From Maribacter sp. PR1 (GTDB taxonomy: Bacteria > Bacteroidota > Bacteroidia > Flavobacteriales > Flavobacteriaceae), in contig NZ_JAQPCG010000008.1 in the NCBI RefSeq assembly GCF_028464145.1, forward strand, positions 1 through 64,000: DNA of 64,000 nt, in the 5' to 3' direction. This document shows positions 55,001-64,000 of this stretch, piece by piece. How positions within the stretch are numbered: the stretch's first letter is position 1; each line of letters opens with the position of its first letter. The notes below the pieces were generated by a model, which had not been told where the DNA came from, did not search any database, and saw only the letters and a program-made list of their open reading frames with translations. The translations under genes were made by a program, and so were the position numbers.

Positions 55001-58000
55001 GTGGGAGACCCGGAATACACTATTCGAATTATGGTGACACTTTCGGGTAATTGTTCTGATTTTGTGAATGCCTGCTCGGGTACCTTAATCAATGAAGCCT
55101 TTTCTACCTACCAAGGGGTTTTGAATCCCGCAACTTTTACGGACGAGGGTGGAGCCAATTCAACCTCTCCTTGCGAAGTACCCCCTGGAGTGGCAACTAA
55201 CGACATTTTAAGTGATTTGGCAAATTGTAACGTTGCCAGAACCGTTCAGCTGTGTGGTGATTTTGCCATTTTAACCGCAGGTACTGGGTTCACGACCTAC
55301 ACATGGGCAATCGATGTCAATGGAAACGGACAGATAGATGCCGGGGAAACCGCAATCAATGACGGTGATCCGGACAATAATCCCGGGACCCTTTTGGTAA
55401 CTGATATAGGAAACTACATCGTTGAAAAATCCGGTGCTTCAGGATGTGTGGACTTGGTAGAAATAATTACCGTTGAACGTTTTGGGACTACCCAGACCAA
55501 CCCCATAATAGACTATTTCAATATGGTCAACGCGGATCCAAATCCCGATAATGATATTCAAGGGGAAATCGTGACCTGTTCCATTGATGGGGACTTACTA
55601 CCTAAAATATTCTTATGTGGAGAAAATGACGAGGCTACCCTTCAATTGGGAATATCGGATGCTCAAAGCATTGTTTGGCAAAAATTAGATGAAGGCAGTT
55701 GTTCTTCTACAGGTGACGATTGCGCCAACAAGAACGGAACCTGTACTTGGACGAATATGACTGTACAGGACAACTATACCATTACAGATAGCGGCGAGTA
55801 TCGTGTGGTCATCAATTATTTGAACGGGTGTTTTAGCCGTTTCTATTTCAATGTGTTCAAAAACACCTTGGATGTTGATTTCACTTCAGAGGATATATTA
55901 TGTAGTACTCCAGGAAACATTCGTATCACCAATGTTGGGTCTGGATATGGTTTTCAATTGGTAGATGCTTCGGATGATTCCGTAGTTGTTCCATTTTCTG
56001 CTAACAACGGACCTAGTTTTGATATAACCAACAGCGGGTCTTACTATGTGGAAGTTACCCAGCTAGATCCTACAAGTGGTAACCCTATGGATGGTGCCTG
56101 TATATTCACAACGGAAGACATTGGTATATTGGAACGCGACTTTCAGGTAAACATTACACCTATCGCTGCGGAATGCGGTGAACCTGGTGCCATTGATATC
56201 CAAGCTTTGAACGTTCTACCGAATTATAGTTATGAACTTCGTTTGGACGATGGTAGCAACGGCGGCTTGGGAACTTTCATAGACAGTCAGTTGATTTCTC
56301 CCGATAACACCTATATATTTACCAGCGTAAATGCAGGTAATTATATCGTTATTACCACTACCGAAGATGGTTGTACGGACACCCAGAACATCACGGTACC
56401 GAAAATACCAGAACTTTCGTTGACCGCTGTCGTTACGGATAACATTACCTGTAACCCTGGTGTAATTACGCTTACCCCAAACGGTGGTCAACCCAGTCCC
56501 GACTATTTTATGGCCATATGGAGCAAGGATGGTACAGATCTGTACCCAAGTCCGCCAAATATGCTGAATATTCTAGTGACGGACCTTTATACGGCCAACA
56601 ACTTTACTTTTTCGGATGCATCGGATGCGGGGATTTATGAATTCATCGTATTTGATGACAGCGGCTGTTATGCCATTTCCAATTCGGTAGAAATCGAATT
56701 TTTGGGCACTCCGTCCCTATCGGCGTCCCATACGGATATCATTTGTTCGGATTCGTCAACTTCCACCTTGACCGTTTCGGCCACAGGAGGAACAGCACCC
56801 TATCAATACAGTTTAGATGGCGTAACCTTCCAAACACAAAATACATTTGTTAACCTATCAGCCGGCTTCTATACTATTTCGGTCATGGACTCAAGCGGCA
56901 CCCCAACGTCTAGGTGTATTGAAACCTTGGAATATGAAATCGACCAGTCTTTTCGTTTGACCGCCTCTGCGGCCATTGTGGAGGATGCTTCATGTAACCC
57001 AAGCGGTGCCTTGGTAAAGATTTTAAACGCCAGTGGTGGGGAGGCACCTTATGAATATAGTTTCGATGGCGGCAGCAATTTTGGGGCACTGAACGAGCGG
57101 AACCTATTGCCGGGAACCTATCAACTGGTCGTACGTGACAATTTGGGTTGTAGCTATGACATGGACCTAACGGTACCAGCTCCGGCCGCGGATCCCAACC
57201 TATCCTACACGGTGGATTATGACTGTGATGGATTGGGAACGATAACGATAATTACATCGAACACGACCGATTTTGACTATACCTACACCCAAAACGGAAC
57301 TTTGAACACCCCGGCGGATAGCAATGTTTTTGCTAGTGTAGCGGCGGGTACACAGACCGTTACCGTTGATTATTCAAGCAGTAGTACACCCGATCAGACG
57401 ACCTTGTTCTTTGAAAACTTCGGGGCAGGGCCTAGCACCCAGATCGGTGAAATTGGTCCGGATTATTGCTTTGAACCTCAAAACGGTTCCTTGACCCCTT
57501 GTAACCGCGGACCGGCAGGAATATTGGTAAACGGTGAATATACGGTTACAAATTTTGTGACCAATCCTTTGACTACTTTGACAAGTCCTCAAGATCAAAC
57601 AGGTTTGACCGATGGTCGCTTCTTGGCCATTGACATCTCTACCTTCTCCGATACGGGTAGCCCCGTACTGAATTCCATTCTTTGGGCAAAAAGGGATGTA
57701 GAAGTATTGCCCAATGAGGAAATTACCTTGAATTTCTGGGCCTACAACCTCATGAACTTGGGTGGCGTGGGAAACAACCCAGAGGTATTGATAGAGATAT
57801 TGGACAATAGCGGTACCGTCATCCATAGCGAAGTAGTTCCGGAAATTCCAAAAAACACCAACGATACGGATTGGCACGAACGTACCATTACCTTTAACCC
57901 AGGCGCCAATACCGATATTGATATCGTCTTCAGGAACAACGTGAACAGCAATGATGGCAACGACCTGATTTTAGACGACATTACAGCTTTCCAAGTACCT

Positions 58001-61000
58001 TCCGTTTGCCCGACTAGTCAAGATTTGACCGTAGTTGTGGAGGCCAACCAAGCCTTTGACGCCCTGTTATTGGCTACTACCGATCCTACCTGTAACGGTT
58101 CGGCGGATGGATTCATACGTTTTGAAGTATACAACTTTACCAGCGGAATAGGTTTCGAATATTCATTTGACGGTACCAACTGGACCAGTTCCTTAACGTC
58201 TCCAGTGATTACGGCTGCTAATTTAGCCGATGGCAACTATACGGTTCAAGTGCGAAAATTGGACGATACGGCCTGCGCCGTTTCCTTCCCGATTACTATG
58301 ACGGAACCATCGGCCATTGTACCTGCTTTAAACCAAATTTCGGATTATACCTGTTTTAATACAGGGGCAACGTTGGAAGCTTCGGCATCGGGTGGAAACT
58401 CAAGTTACCAGTACCAATTGGAGAACACCGCAGGAACAGTGATAGCTCCTTATCAAACCAATACACAATTTACGAATGTGCCAGATGGCGATTATCTGGT
58501 TCGGGTTCGGGATACGAATGCCTGCGAAGTGTTATTGCCAGTGACAAGTGCAGTAACGGTAACCCCTCCTGCGGCCATCGTGTTTACAACCATGCCAACA
58601 GCTTGCTATTCCGGTACTAACGACGGTTCTATTTTAGTGGATGTTACGGCAGGTAATGGGGATTATGAATTTAAGATAAATGGTGGTCCATGGATTACAC
58701 CAACGCCCGCATCGGTAACTTCCTATACCTTCTCCGGACTTTCTGCGGGTAGTTATGACATTGAGGTGCGTGACCAATTGGGTTGCCCAACGACTCCCAA
58801 CACCCAAACAGTGGTCATCAGTCCGCAATTAGAGCTTGATGTGGATATCACACCACTTAGTGCATGTGGCGACGGATTGATTACAGCCAATGCCACAGGT
58901 GGAAACGGTACGCTATTATATGCCATCGTACCGGCAAATACCAGTCCGGCAGGATTGTACAGTGTTGTGAACACGCTAACGGTTACGGAGGCCATGGCCA
59001 TTGCAAACCCAGCAGGGTATGACGTATACGTTCAGGACAACAATGGTGCTCCGGCCATATGTACGGCAGTTCGGGAAGATATCATTTTCACCCCGGTTGC
59101 TTCAATATCGGTTACTGCCGTTCCAACAGATCCAGAATGTTTCAATGGATTGGGAGCGATAGATATAAACATAACGGGTGGTACTGGTCCTTACACCTAT
59201 ACCTTAATGGACCTAACACCTGCTGATGGAATCGACTATGGCAGAAACAGTTCTAACATTTCTGCACTTTCATTAAACTACAGTGGCATTGGAACGGGTG
59301 ATTATCAGGTCACTATTAATGACACCAATGGTTGTACAGCAACCTCATCCATCCAAACTATAAACAATGCCGTGGAAATTACCGCAGATATTATACCGAT
59401 ATTACCCGCGGCCTGTAATGACCCCGATCCATTGGAATATGGATTTGAGTTTGACAATGTGGTTACGCCAACCGGTACGGTGGAATACAGTGCCGATGGT
59501 GGAACTTCATGGCAGGCTTCCAACGAATTGCGAGGTTATGCTTCCGGTACGGAGGTTTTCCCTTCCATTAGGGTTACCCTGGCAAGTGGAACAGTTTGTC
59601 AAATGGATTTTGACCGTTATATTATTCCATTCCCGCTAGATGATCTGGATATTACCTTGTCCGCCGTTATCGTGGGATGTAACGACTTACAGGTAACCGT
59701 TGAGGGCAGCGAAGGAAATCCAATTCCTGGTTATGAATATACCTATACGGATGACCCGGCAAACTTCAATACATTTGCGGCCAATCCGGCCGTATGGACG
59801 GCACCCTTACCTAGTGGTACCGCCCATACCTTTGCAAACATCGACCCAGTAACACCACAATACCCCGGAGTACCTTTACTGGTTCCTGGTAGGACCTATG
59901 TGTTCTACGTACGGGACGGGGCAGGTTGTATCAGGCAAAGTAACGTGAACGTAAATGAGATACCAGGTATTGGTTTGCCCATTGATATCACTACGGACAT
60001 ACAACCCAGTTGTGATAGTGCCGCAAATGGCAGCATCATTTTTAACTTGAATCCAACGACATCCTATCCAAACATGCGATGGGAAATATTTGAACTCGGT
60101 AATACTACACCTATTGAAACCAGTGGTGGTATCGTACCTTATAACAACAGTATAACCACGACCGTACCACTTGCCGAAGGTGAATATTATATCGATGTCA
60201 TCCAAGTGGACGCAAGCAATGTGGACGCCTGTAGGGGCGCGAGTGAGAACGCTTACGTGCCGGAATTGGCACCGTTGTCAGCGACAGCTACGGCCACTAG
60301 GGATATTTCTTGTAATTTACCAGGGCTCATTTCGATTACCGGAATTACCGGAGGCGGTGGGGCTCCCTACTCCTACGATATTACCGGTCCGGCTGGATTT
60401 ACGGCCTTGACGGGTACATTGGACAATCCAGTGGAAATTCCTGTGAATTCCCCAGCAGGGAATTACACGGTAACCTTATTTGACCAATACGGCTGTTCCT
60501 TTGTGATCAATACGGTTACTTTAAGTTTGACGCCCAACCCAACACTTAGTGTTACCCAAGACAACTGCGTTTCGCCAATTACGGTGAACGCCGTTGGAAC
60601 TTCAGCTGCTGGTAACCTTCGCTATGCGATGGTGCCCAATGGCAGTCCGGCCCCCACGACCTTTGAAAATAACGGAGGTGTGTTTACCAATGTAATACCA
60701 GGAGCGTATGACGTTTATGTTATGGACGGAAACGGATGTAGCAATGTAGAAAGCAATTTTATTGTAAATCCGATTTTATCGGCGGATACTACCTTGACTA
60801 AATTATTGGATTGTACCGCTTCGCCGGATGCTATTATAGGTATCGACATATTGGCGGGATCTGGCAGCTATGAATATAGTATCAGTAACACTTCCGGTGC
60901 TCCAGCAGTACCTCAAGGTCTGGTTCCAGGAACTACCTTTGATTATCAAGCGCCTATGCCAGGGGACTATACAATTACCATTTACGATACGACCACGCCT

Positions 61001-64000
61001 AATAGCGCGAGCTGTAATAGAACCTTTACCATCAATGTTCCTAACAGGGTCGTACCGGTCATCAATCCGTCGATCATTGCGAACGATGTAAGTTGTTTTG
61101 GTGCCAATGATGGTAGCATTACCATTAGTACCACAAATGGCGCTGCAGCTCCCTACAATTTTGAGATTACTACAATAGACGGTGCCGCTATTAGTATACT
61201 ACCATCGAGTACAACTGGCAATTCGGCAACTTTCACAGGGTTGTCTCCTGCCACGGCGGGAGGCTATGTGGTTACCGTAACAGGTAATCCAGCTACTAAC
61301 AACTGTTCCGTGGATAGTGTGGTCATTCCAATTGGAGAACCTGCAACCATCAACGTACCGGCACCAACCATAATGGAATTCAGTTGTACCAGCGGCAATT
61401 CGGCAGATAACGCTTCCATTACAATAGCCGGTGTTACGGGAGGAAGTTCCAATTATGTGCGGTATGAATTCATTGAGGAGGACGACCCAAATACGGTTGC
61501 CGTTGAGGCCCCAATAACGGTTCAGTCCGGAACAAGCCCTTCCTATATTGAAACCGATATTGCCGGAGGTGTGTATACAATCAATGTATATGATGATCAA
61601 GGATGTGTAGGAACTAGTACGGCTACCATAGCACCGTTCGATTTGATGGGCGCACCGACCGTTCATGTGGACAGTCCTATTAGTTGTACGAATGCCGGAG
61701 AGGACATTTCCATAGATATCATTAGCAGCTTGACAAGCTTTGCGACCGACCCAGCCAACTATCAATTCAGGCAGTTGCCTTCCAGTGCCTATCAGGCAGG
61801 TAATACATTCCTTGATTTGGCCGCGGGCAACTATACGTTTAGTATACTAAATGTGAATACAGGCTGTGAGGTTACGGTGTCCCAAATCGTAGAAGAACCG
61901 AACACCTTTGACATTACTATCGCCAATATAAGCAATGTGGTTTGCTTTGGAGATGATGGAAGCATAGACCTCAACGTGGCCGATGCCACGTACACGGGAG
62001 ATTACAGTTGGGAAATTTTCAATACGGATGGAAGCCCAACAACTAGAACGGACGATGCAGGTTTCCTTACCGGTTCCGGTACCGTTGCCAATATTCCGGC
62101 AGCGGCAGGCAACTATATCGTACGGGTAACACAAGTGGCATTTCCAGAATGTTTCCAGGAAAGATCATTTACGATCAATTCGCCAACTGCGCCGATAACA
62201 TTGAATCCGATTATCCTGACCGATGTAGGTTGTTCCAACGATCAAGGTGCCGCGGCCATAACGCCTGCGGGCGGACAAGGTCCGTATACCATAACGCTTA
62301 CTCCTGCTTTGGGTACTTCGGTGTCCCAGAACAACGTATTTAGTCATGTTTTCCAAGGACTGAGCGCAGGAAATTACACGGTCACTGTGACCGATGCATT
62401 GGGTTGTAGCCAGCTAACTGGTACCAATAGCTTTAGTCTGGTAGTACCTGATCCAATAACCGGTAGCACAGCTAGTACGGCCTTAGTATGTGAAGGCGAC
62501 ACAAATGCCTCGATTACGGTAACCTTGAGTCCAAGAAACGTAACGACCAATTATCGTTATGTACTAAACAAGTATACCGATGCGGCGAGAACTACCTTGT
62601 TGAGTACTTCGGTTTCGCAAACGAATCCAACGTTCAACAATTTGGGCGCTGGTTTCTATAGTGTATTGGTAACCGATGATATGGGATGTAACGCTACCTT
62701 TGATGAGGACATCATTGAACCTACGGACGTAGAGGCACTATTGGTCACAAACCAGCAAATGACCTGCCAGAACGGTGCAGAACTTTTATTGGTGGCTTCG
62801 GGCGGTACGGCTCCTTATCAGTGGAGTATCGATGGTGTTTCGTTCAATCCAATGAACGAGACAGTTACTACAAGTACACATTTATTCACCAATGTAACCG
62901 CAGGAAATTATCGGTACTACATAATGGACAGTAACAGTTGTGTATCTATAGTTTCCAACTTGGTAGGTGTGGAAGATGTACCAGCGTTAACGATAGATAT
63001 TGACCCAACCGCAGCATTTGTCAACTGTAGCGGTGAGGCTACCGCATTGATTATGGCCGATGCTGAAGGCGGATTAGGAAATTATCAATTTGCCCTTTTC
63101 AGGGACGCAGCCACCACCGATGAGGTTCGACCTAACCAAAACAACGGTACTTTTGTCGACCTTCCCATGGGAACGTATTATGTAAGGGTACAAAGCGGGG
63201 ATTGTGAAACAGTTTCCCAAGCAATACAAATCGATGAACCCACTCCCATGGTGGTGACTCCTGACATAACGGATATTAGTTGTGCAAATGCAAATGATGG
63301 GGCCATTAGTTTGAGTGTTCAAGGAGGCACTGGGAATTATCAATTCGCCATTTCACCCAACCTGAACCAATTTGACGACCAAGGCACTTTTGATGAGTTG
63401 GAAGAAGGTACCTATACGGTGATAGTACAGGATGATAACGGATGTTTTGAAGTCATCGAATTTGAATTAATAGCACCAGAACCCTTGGAAATGGATGCTA
63501 CCAGTACGCCAGAAATATGTGCTGGTGATGAAGATGGTACAATTTCAATTACGGTAAATGGAGGAACGGCCCCTTATAGTACGGCCTTAAATTCCAATGA
63601 AGAAGCAGATTTCGTACAAGATCGCTCGCTTTTTCAATTTCTGCCAGGAGGTACATATATTGTTTTTGTTAAGGATGCTAATGGATGTACAACAAACCAG
63701 ACCATAACTGTTGAAAACGGTGCCAACCTCAACGCCAGTGCAGAAGTCATTTATGAATGTTCTGGAGATATTCCAGATAACAGAATAGCCCTTGTATTAG
63801 AAGACCCAAGTGTTGCAGGGGATGTATTGTATGCATTGGACTCTAGCAATGCCAACGATTATAGGTTAGAACCTGACTTTACCAATATGACCCCTGGTTC
63901 TCATTATGTGAATATCATACATGCCAACGGGTGTACAAATACGATTGAGTTTGAGGTACAGAATTTTGAGCCATTGGAATTAATCTTGGAGCAAAATAAC
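52004..64000 (+). CDS. giant secreted SprB-like adhesin (3' end beyond window)
   Basis: One frame runs 3999 codons from ATG 52004 to the window end; I translated it by eye without meeting a stop. Signal peptide: MKKIFFLIVLFLGVFGNAQ. Layout by residue: an IgGFc-binding-like region (about 20-470), an Ig-like segment (to about 545), DUF11 (546-665), TSP3 calcium-type repeats (670-695), an unnamed beta domain, a second TSP3 run (about 847-875), a second DUF11 (about 915-1020), Ig/PKD-like domains, then about 25 SprB-type repeats of 70-90 residues. Each repeat has a Cys near its start (CxGxxxGxI-like) and usually another in a DxxGC motif. A non-repeat domain interrupts them at about 1790-2005. Type IX secretion and a gliding-type C-terminus are expected but not visible. 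Confidence 0.9.
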   Translation, partial: MKKIFFLIVLFLGVFGNAQLSDLHYLPPLKQGQNNAGIREQAIYLSTPEPTTFTVNAYRGINPVPVATFNISNNSPATWTLANGDNNITLVNNTNTGIVLTNSGLRFESPSGNRFYVNYRGNSSAQAASLTAKGRQAIGTRFKWGGVPNLGGRHPSKSNTLGIMATEDNTTVTVFGYDPNCTFRIGNNANAITADTYTITLNANESFVFENYVGNVNPPSLAQQQGWLGASIESDKNIVISNGSINFGRQVNNSNRDAGIDQPVPENRLGKDYVFVRGNGNTNGWTEFPLIIATEDNTQIFVNGNATPLATLNNGDFFEIPSSYFSSNSVGANMFVQTSKNVYAYQCMAGASQVYTQGLNFVAPVNCLLPDVMDNIPNIRDMAGQTVTGGMTIIAAVNTPDVNIQVTDGNGPVTLPTSNPVAGSSEWKTFYIPNLNGDVSVQSTGPMAIGFFGFNGARGVAGYFSGFDTVPEVTLEIRGGTGCFVGSEIYEATGNFDAYQWYEDGQPIPGANGPSYAPSGAGDFFVRGTKGPCTYDSNTIQALYCDPDVVLTKSVDNDEIMEGETATFTVRVKNNGIGPLTNLQITDNIPAGLTLENAFTIHGNWSGNTWNIGTLDGGDVAQLELTVRADEIDTLPLLGLINTVTNTQDQTDTNITQDNPTALITVHNDSDNDGVRDITDLDDDNDGIYDEDECDTLAFNIANGNGHTSPLISVDNYLVVDVFSVDNSFNLNVNGNDVAGEIQFQLGAAGNFARFMDGTTYGESGNPSIWTVNGSNGNPTIRVIIDQSGQFQIFGARSSNAPLEPMVLDTPPTPISWNPSGNNTFTIGQQVVGPTNMRGVLLTAGCDTDNDGIPDHLDLDSDGDGCSDANEFYKEGNADGGDGGEYGTGVPAVDPADGTVNAASYVQVFAPEILLGNTSENLGGASLTGQSINLGQSFQYVLRFQNTGDDDATNYSIRNILPANVALDGINTSDAPGVTPNHDPVTNEIVFQVPDNLVEVGDPEYTIRIMVTLSGNCSDFVNACSGTLINEAFSTYQGVLNPATFTDEGGANSTSPCEVPPGVATNDILSDLANCNVARTVQLCGDFAILTAGTGFTTYTWAIDVNGNGQIDAGETAINDGDPDNNPGTLLVTDIGNYIVEKSGASGCVDLVEIITVERFGTTQTNPIIDYFNMVNADPNPDNDIQGEIVTCSIDGDLLPKIFLCGENDEATLQLGISDAQSIVWQKLDEGSCSSTGDDCANKNGTCTWTNMTVQDNYTITDSGEYRVVINYLNGCFSRFYFNVFKNTLDVDFTSEDILCSTPGNIRITNVGSGYGFQLVDASDDSVVVPFSANNGPSFDITNSGSYYVEVTQLDPTSGNPMDGACIFTTEDIGILERDFQVNITPIAAECGEPGAIDIQALNVLPNYSYELRLDDGSNGGLGTFIDSQLISPDNTYIFTSVNAGNYIVITTTEDGCTDTQNITVPKIPELSLTAVVTDNITCNPGVITLTPNGGQPSPDYFMAIWSKDGTDLYPSPPNMLNILVTDLYTANNFTFSDASDAGIYEFIVFDDSGCYAISNSVEIEFLGTPSLSASHTDIICSDSSTSTLTVSATGGTAPYQYSLDGVTFQTQNTFVNLSAGFYTISVMDSSGTPTSRCIETLEYEIDQSFRLTASAAIVEDASCNPSGALVKILNASGGEAPYEYSFDGGSNFGALNERNLLPGTYQLVVRDNLGCSYDMDLTVPAPAADPNLSYTVDYDCDGLGTITIITSNTTDFDYTYTQNGTLNTPADSNVFASVAAGTQTVTVDYSSSSTPDQTTLFFENFGAGPSTQIGEIGPDYCFEPQNGSLTPCNRGPAGILVNGEYTVTNFVTNPLTTLTSPQDQTGLTDGRFLAIDISTFSDTGSPVLNSILWAKRDVEVLPNEEITLNFWAYNLMNLGGVGNNPEVLIEILDNSGTVIHSEVVPEIPKNTNDTDWHERTITFNPGANTDIDIVFRNNVNSNDGNDLILDDITAFQVPSVCPTSQDLTVVVEANQAFDALLLATTDPTCNGSADGFIRFEVYNFTSGIGFEYSFDGTNWTSSLTSPVITAANLADGNYTVQVRKLDDTACAVSFPITMTEPSAIVPALNQISDYTCFNTGATLEASASGGNSSYQYQLENTAGTVIAPYQTNTQFTNVPDGDYLVRVRDTNACEVLLPVTSAVTVTPPAAIVFTTMPTACYSGTNDGSILVDVTAGNGDYEFKINGGPWITPTPASVTSYTFSGLSAGSYDIEVRDQLGCPTTPNTQTVVISPQLELDVDITPLSACGDGLITANATGGNGTLLYAIVPANTSPAGLYSVVNTLTVTEAMAIANPAGYDVYVQDNNGAPAICTAVREDIIFTPVASISVTAVPTDPECFNGLGAIDINITGGTGPYTYTLMDLTPADGIDYGRNSSNISALSLNYSGIGTGDYQVTINDTNGCTATSSIQTINNAVEITADIIPILPAACNDPDPLEYGFEFDNVVTPTGTVEYSADGGTSWQASNELRGYASGTEVFPSIRVTLASGTVCQMDFDRYIIPFPLDDLDITLSAVIVGCNDLQVTVEGSEGNPIPGYEYTYTDDPANFNTFAANPAVWTAPLPSGTAHTFANIDPVTPQYPGVPLLVPGRTYVFYVRDGAGCIRQSNVNVNEIPGIGLPIDITTDIQPSCDSAANGSIIFNLNPTTSYPNMRWEIFELGNTTPIETSGGIVPYNNSITTTVPLAEGEYYIDVIQVDASNVDACRGASENAYVPELAPLSATATATRDISCNLPGLISITGITGGGGAPYSYDITGPAGFTALTGTLDNPVEIPVNSPAGNYTVTLFDQYGCSFVINTVTLSLTPNPTLSVTQDNCVSPITVNAVGTSAAGNLRYAMVPNGSPAPTTFENNGGVFTNVIPGAYDVYVMDGNGCSNVESNFIVNPILSADTTLTKLLDCTASPDAIIGIDILAGSGSYEYSISNTSGAPAVPQGLVPGTTFDYQAPMPGDYTITIYDTTTPNSASCNRTFTINVPNRVVPVINPSIIANDVSCFGANDGSITISTTNGAAAPYNFEITTIDGAAISILPSSTTGNSATFTGLSPATAGGYVVTVTGNPATNNCSVDSVVIPIGEPATINVPAPTIMEFSCTSGNSADNASITIAGVTGGSSNYVRYEFIEEDDPNTVAVEAPITVQSGTSPSYIETDIAGGVYTINVYDDQGCVGTSTATIAPFDLMGAPTVHVDSPISCTNAGEDISIDIISSLTSFATDPANYQFRQLPSSAYQAGNTFLDLAAGNYTFSILNVNTGCEVTVSQIVEEPNTFDITIANISNVVCFGDDGSIDLNVADATYTGDYSWEIFNTDGSPTTRTDDAGFLTGSGTVANIPAAAGNYIVRVTQVAFPECFQERSFTINSPTAPITLNPIILTDVGCSNDQGAAAITPAGGQGPYTITLTPALGTSVSQNNVFSHVFQGLSAGNYTVTVTDALGCSQLTGTNSFSLVVPDPITGSTASTALVCEGDTNASITVTLSPRNVTTNYRYVLNKYTDAARTTLLSTSVSQTNPTFNNLGAGFYSVLVTDDMGCNATFDEDIIEPTDVEALLVTNQQMTCQNGAELLLVASGGTAPYQWSIDGVSFNPMNETVTTSTHLFTNVTAGNYRYYIMDSNSCVSIVSNLVGVEDVPALTIDIDPTAAFVNCSGEATALIMADAEGGLGNYQFALFRDAATTDEVRPNQNNGTFVDLPMGTYYVRVQSGDCETVSQAIQIDEPTPMVVTPDITDISCANANDGAISLSVQGGTGNYQFAISPNLNQFDDQGTFDELEEGTYTVIVQDDNGCFEVIEFELIAPEPLEMDATSTPEICAGDEDGTISITVNGGTAPYSTALNSNEEADFVQDRSLFQFLPGGTYIVFVKDANGCTTNQTITVENGANLNASAEVIYECSGDIPDNRIALVLEDPSVAGDVLYALDSSNANDYRLEPDFTNMTPGSHYVNIIHANGCTNTIEFEVQNFEPLELILEQNN
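56430..64000 (+). repeat. array of about 25 SprB-type repeats within the giant adhesin
   Basis: Each unit encodes a strand set opening with xxCxGxxDGxIxIxxxGG and a Tyr-rich centre (PYxYSxDG), ending DxxGC followed by an acidic proline linker. Units are diverged at the protein level, unlike recent tandem copies. The interval 57375-58020 is not repeat but a separate domain. The last unit is cut by the window end. Confidence 0.82.

Noticed and set aside
57374-57877. 167-codon minus-strand frame within the giant adhesin
   Set aside because: The plus-strand frame is continuous and domain-bearing here, while the antisense reading shows no family features.
61199-61765. 188-codon minus-strand frame within the giant adhesin
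   Set aside because: The Tyr/Cys/Gly-rich antisense composition mirrors Thr/Ala/Pro codons of the repeats, so it is a shadow.
56430-64000. CRISPR-like or satellite repeat
   Set aside because: The periodicity is at the protein level (70-90 residues) with strongly diverged DNA, and the frame is continuously coding.

Overview
The window looks like chromosome from a marine, gliding-type member of the Flavobacteriaceae (Bacteroidetes). Supporting signs are low GC in most genes, TAnnTTTG-type -7 promoter elements, many lipoproteins, a CBM9/DUF5916 outer-membrane protein, a GH20 hexosaminidase, TonB-plug proteins and a giant SprB-repeat surface protein. The genus is not determined; Maribacter, Zobellia and Arenibacter relatives are the closest impression. 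I see no tRNA, rRNA, insertion sequence, CRISPR array or prophage.

Layout. 0.2-1.6 kb: an M23 peptidase and a lipoprotein MsrA. 1.7-6.8 kb: two tandem mosaic genes for MG2/TonB-plug proteins. Their first 604 codons are practically identical and GC-rich, and their AT-rich plug regions are diverged. 6.8-10.4 kb: a sugar-oxidation cluster (tandem DUF1080 3-keto-glycoside hydrolase, Tat-exported Gfo/Idh/MocA oxidoreductase, CBM9-like lipoprotein). 10.4-13 kb: a minus-strand ECF sigma factor, putative membrane anti-sigma factor and exported coiled-coil protein. 13.1-17.5 kb: aldose epimerase, DUF2911, MeaB, and a polyisoprenyl-type GT2 with a flippase-like membrane protein. 17.6-20.8 kb: a minus-strand operon of an ABA4-like protein, a polytopic membrane protein, a LytS-type kinase and a LytTR regulator, preceded by a direct-repeat site of LytTR type. 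20.9-25.6 kb: GT39, PAP2, a small acidic protein, MATE exporter and MazG.

25.7-29.6 kb: a second catabolic cluster (Tat TIM-barrel isomerase, D-aminoacylase-like amidohydrolase, SMP-30). 29.6-36.5 kb: a lipocalin-like lipoprotein, DUF5916, aquaporin, BD-FAE-like esterase, SGNH hydrolase and GH20. 36.6-39.9 kb: a very large beta-propeller amidohydrolase. 40-42.2 kb: DUF5606, peptide deformylase, DUF1919 and RuvX. 42.3-51.8 kb: DapD, three glycosyltransferases, threonylcarbamoyl-AMP synthase, CCA-adding enzyme, heme A synthase, a pRiA4b ORF-3-like protein, a nucleoid-associated protein and an unknown gene. 52.0-64.0 kb: one open reading frame of at least 3999 codons that leaves the window. It encodes a secreted adhesin with an IgGFc-binding-like N-terminus, DUF11 and TSP3 segments and about 25 SprB-type repeats.

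The most unusual features are the tandem mosaic plug genes, the giant adhesin with a non-repeat domain inserted in its repeat array, and the candidate LytTR autoregulatory site. All family names come from reading translated sequence by eye; no search was run. No stretch longer than about 300 bases lacks a gene.
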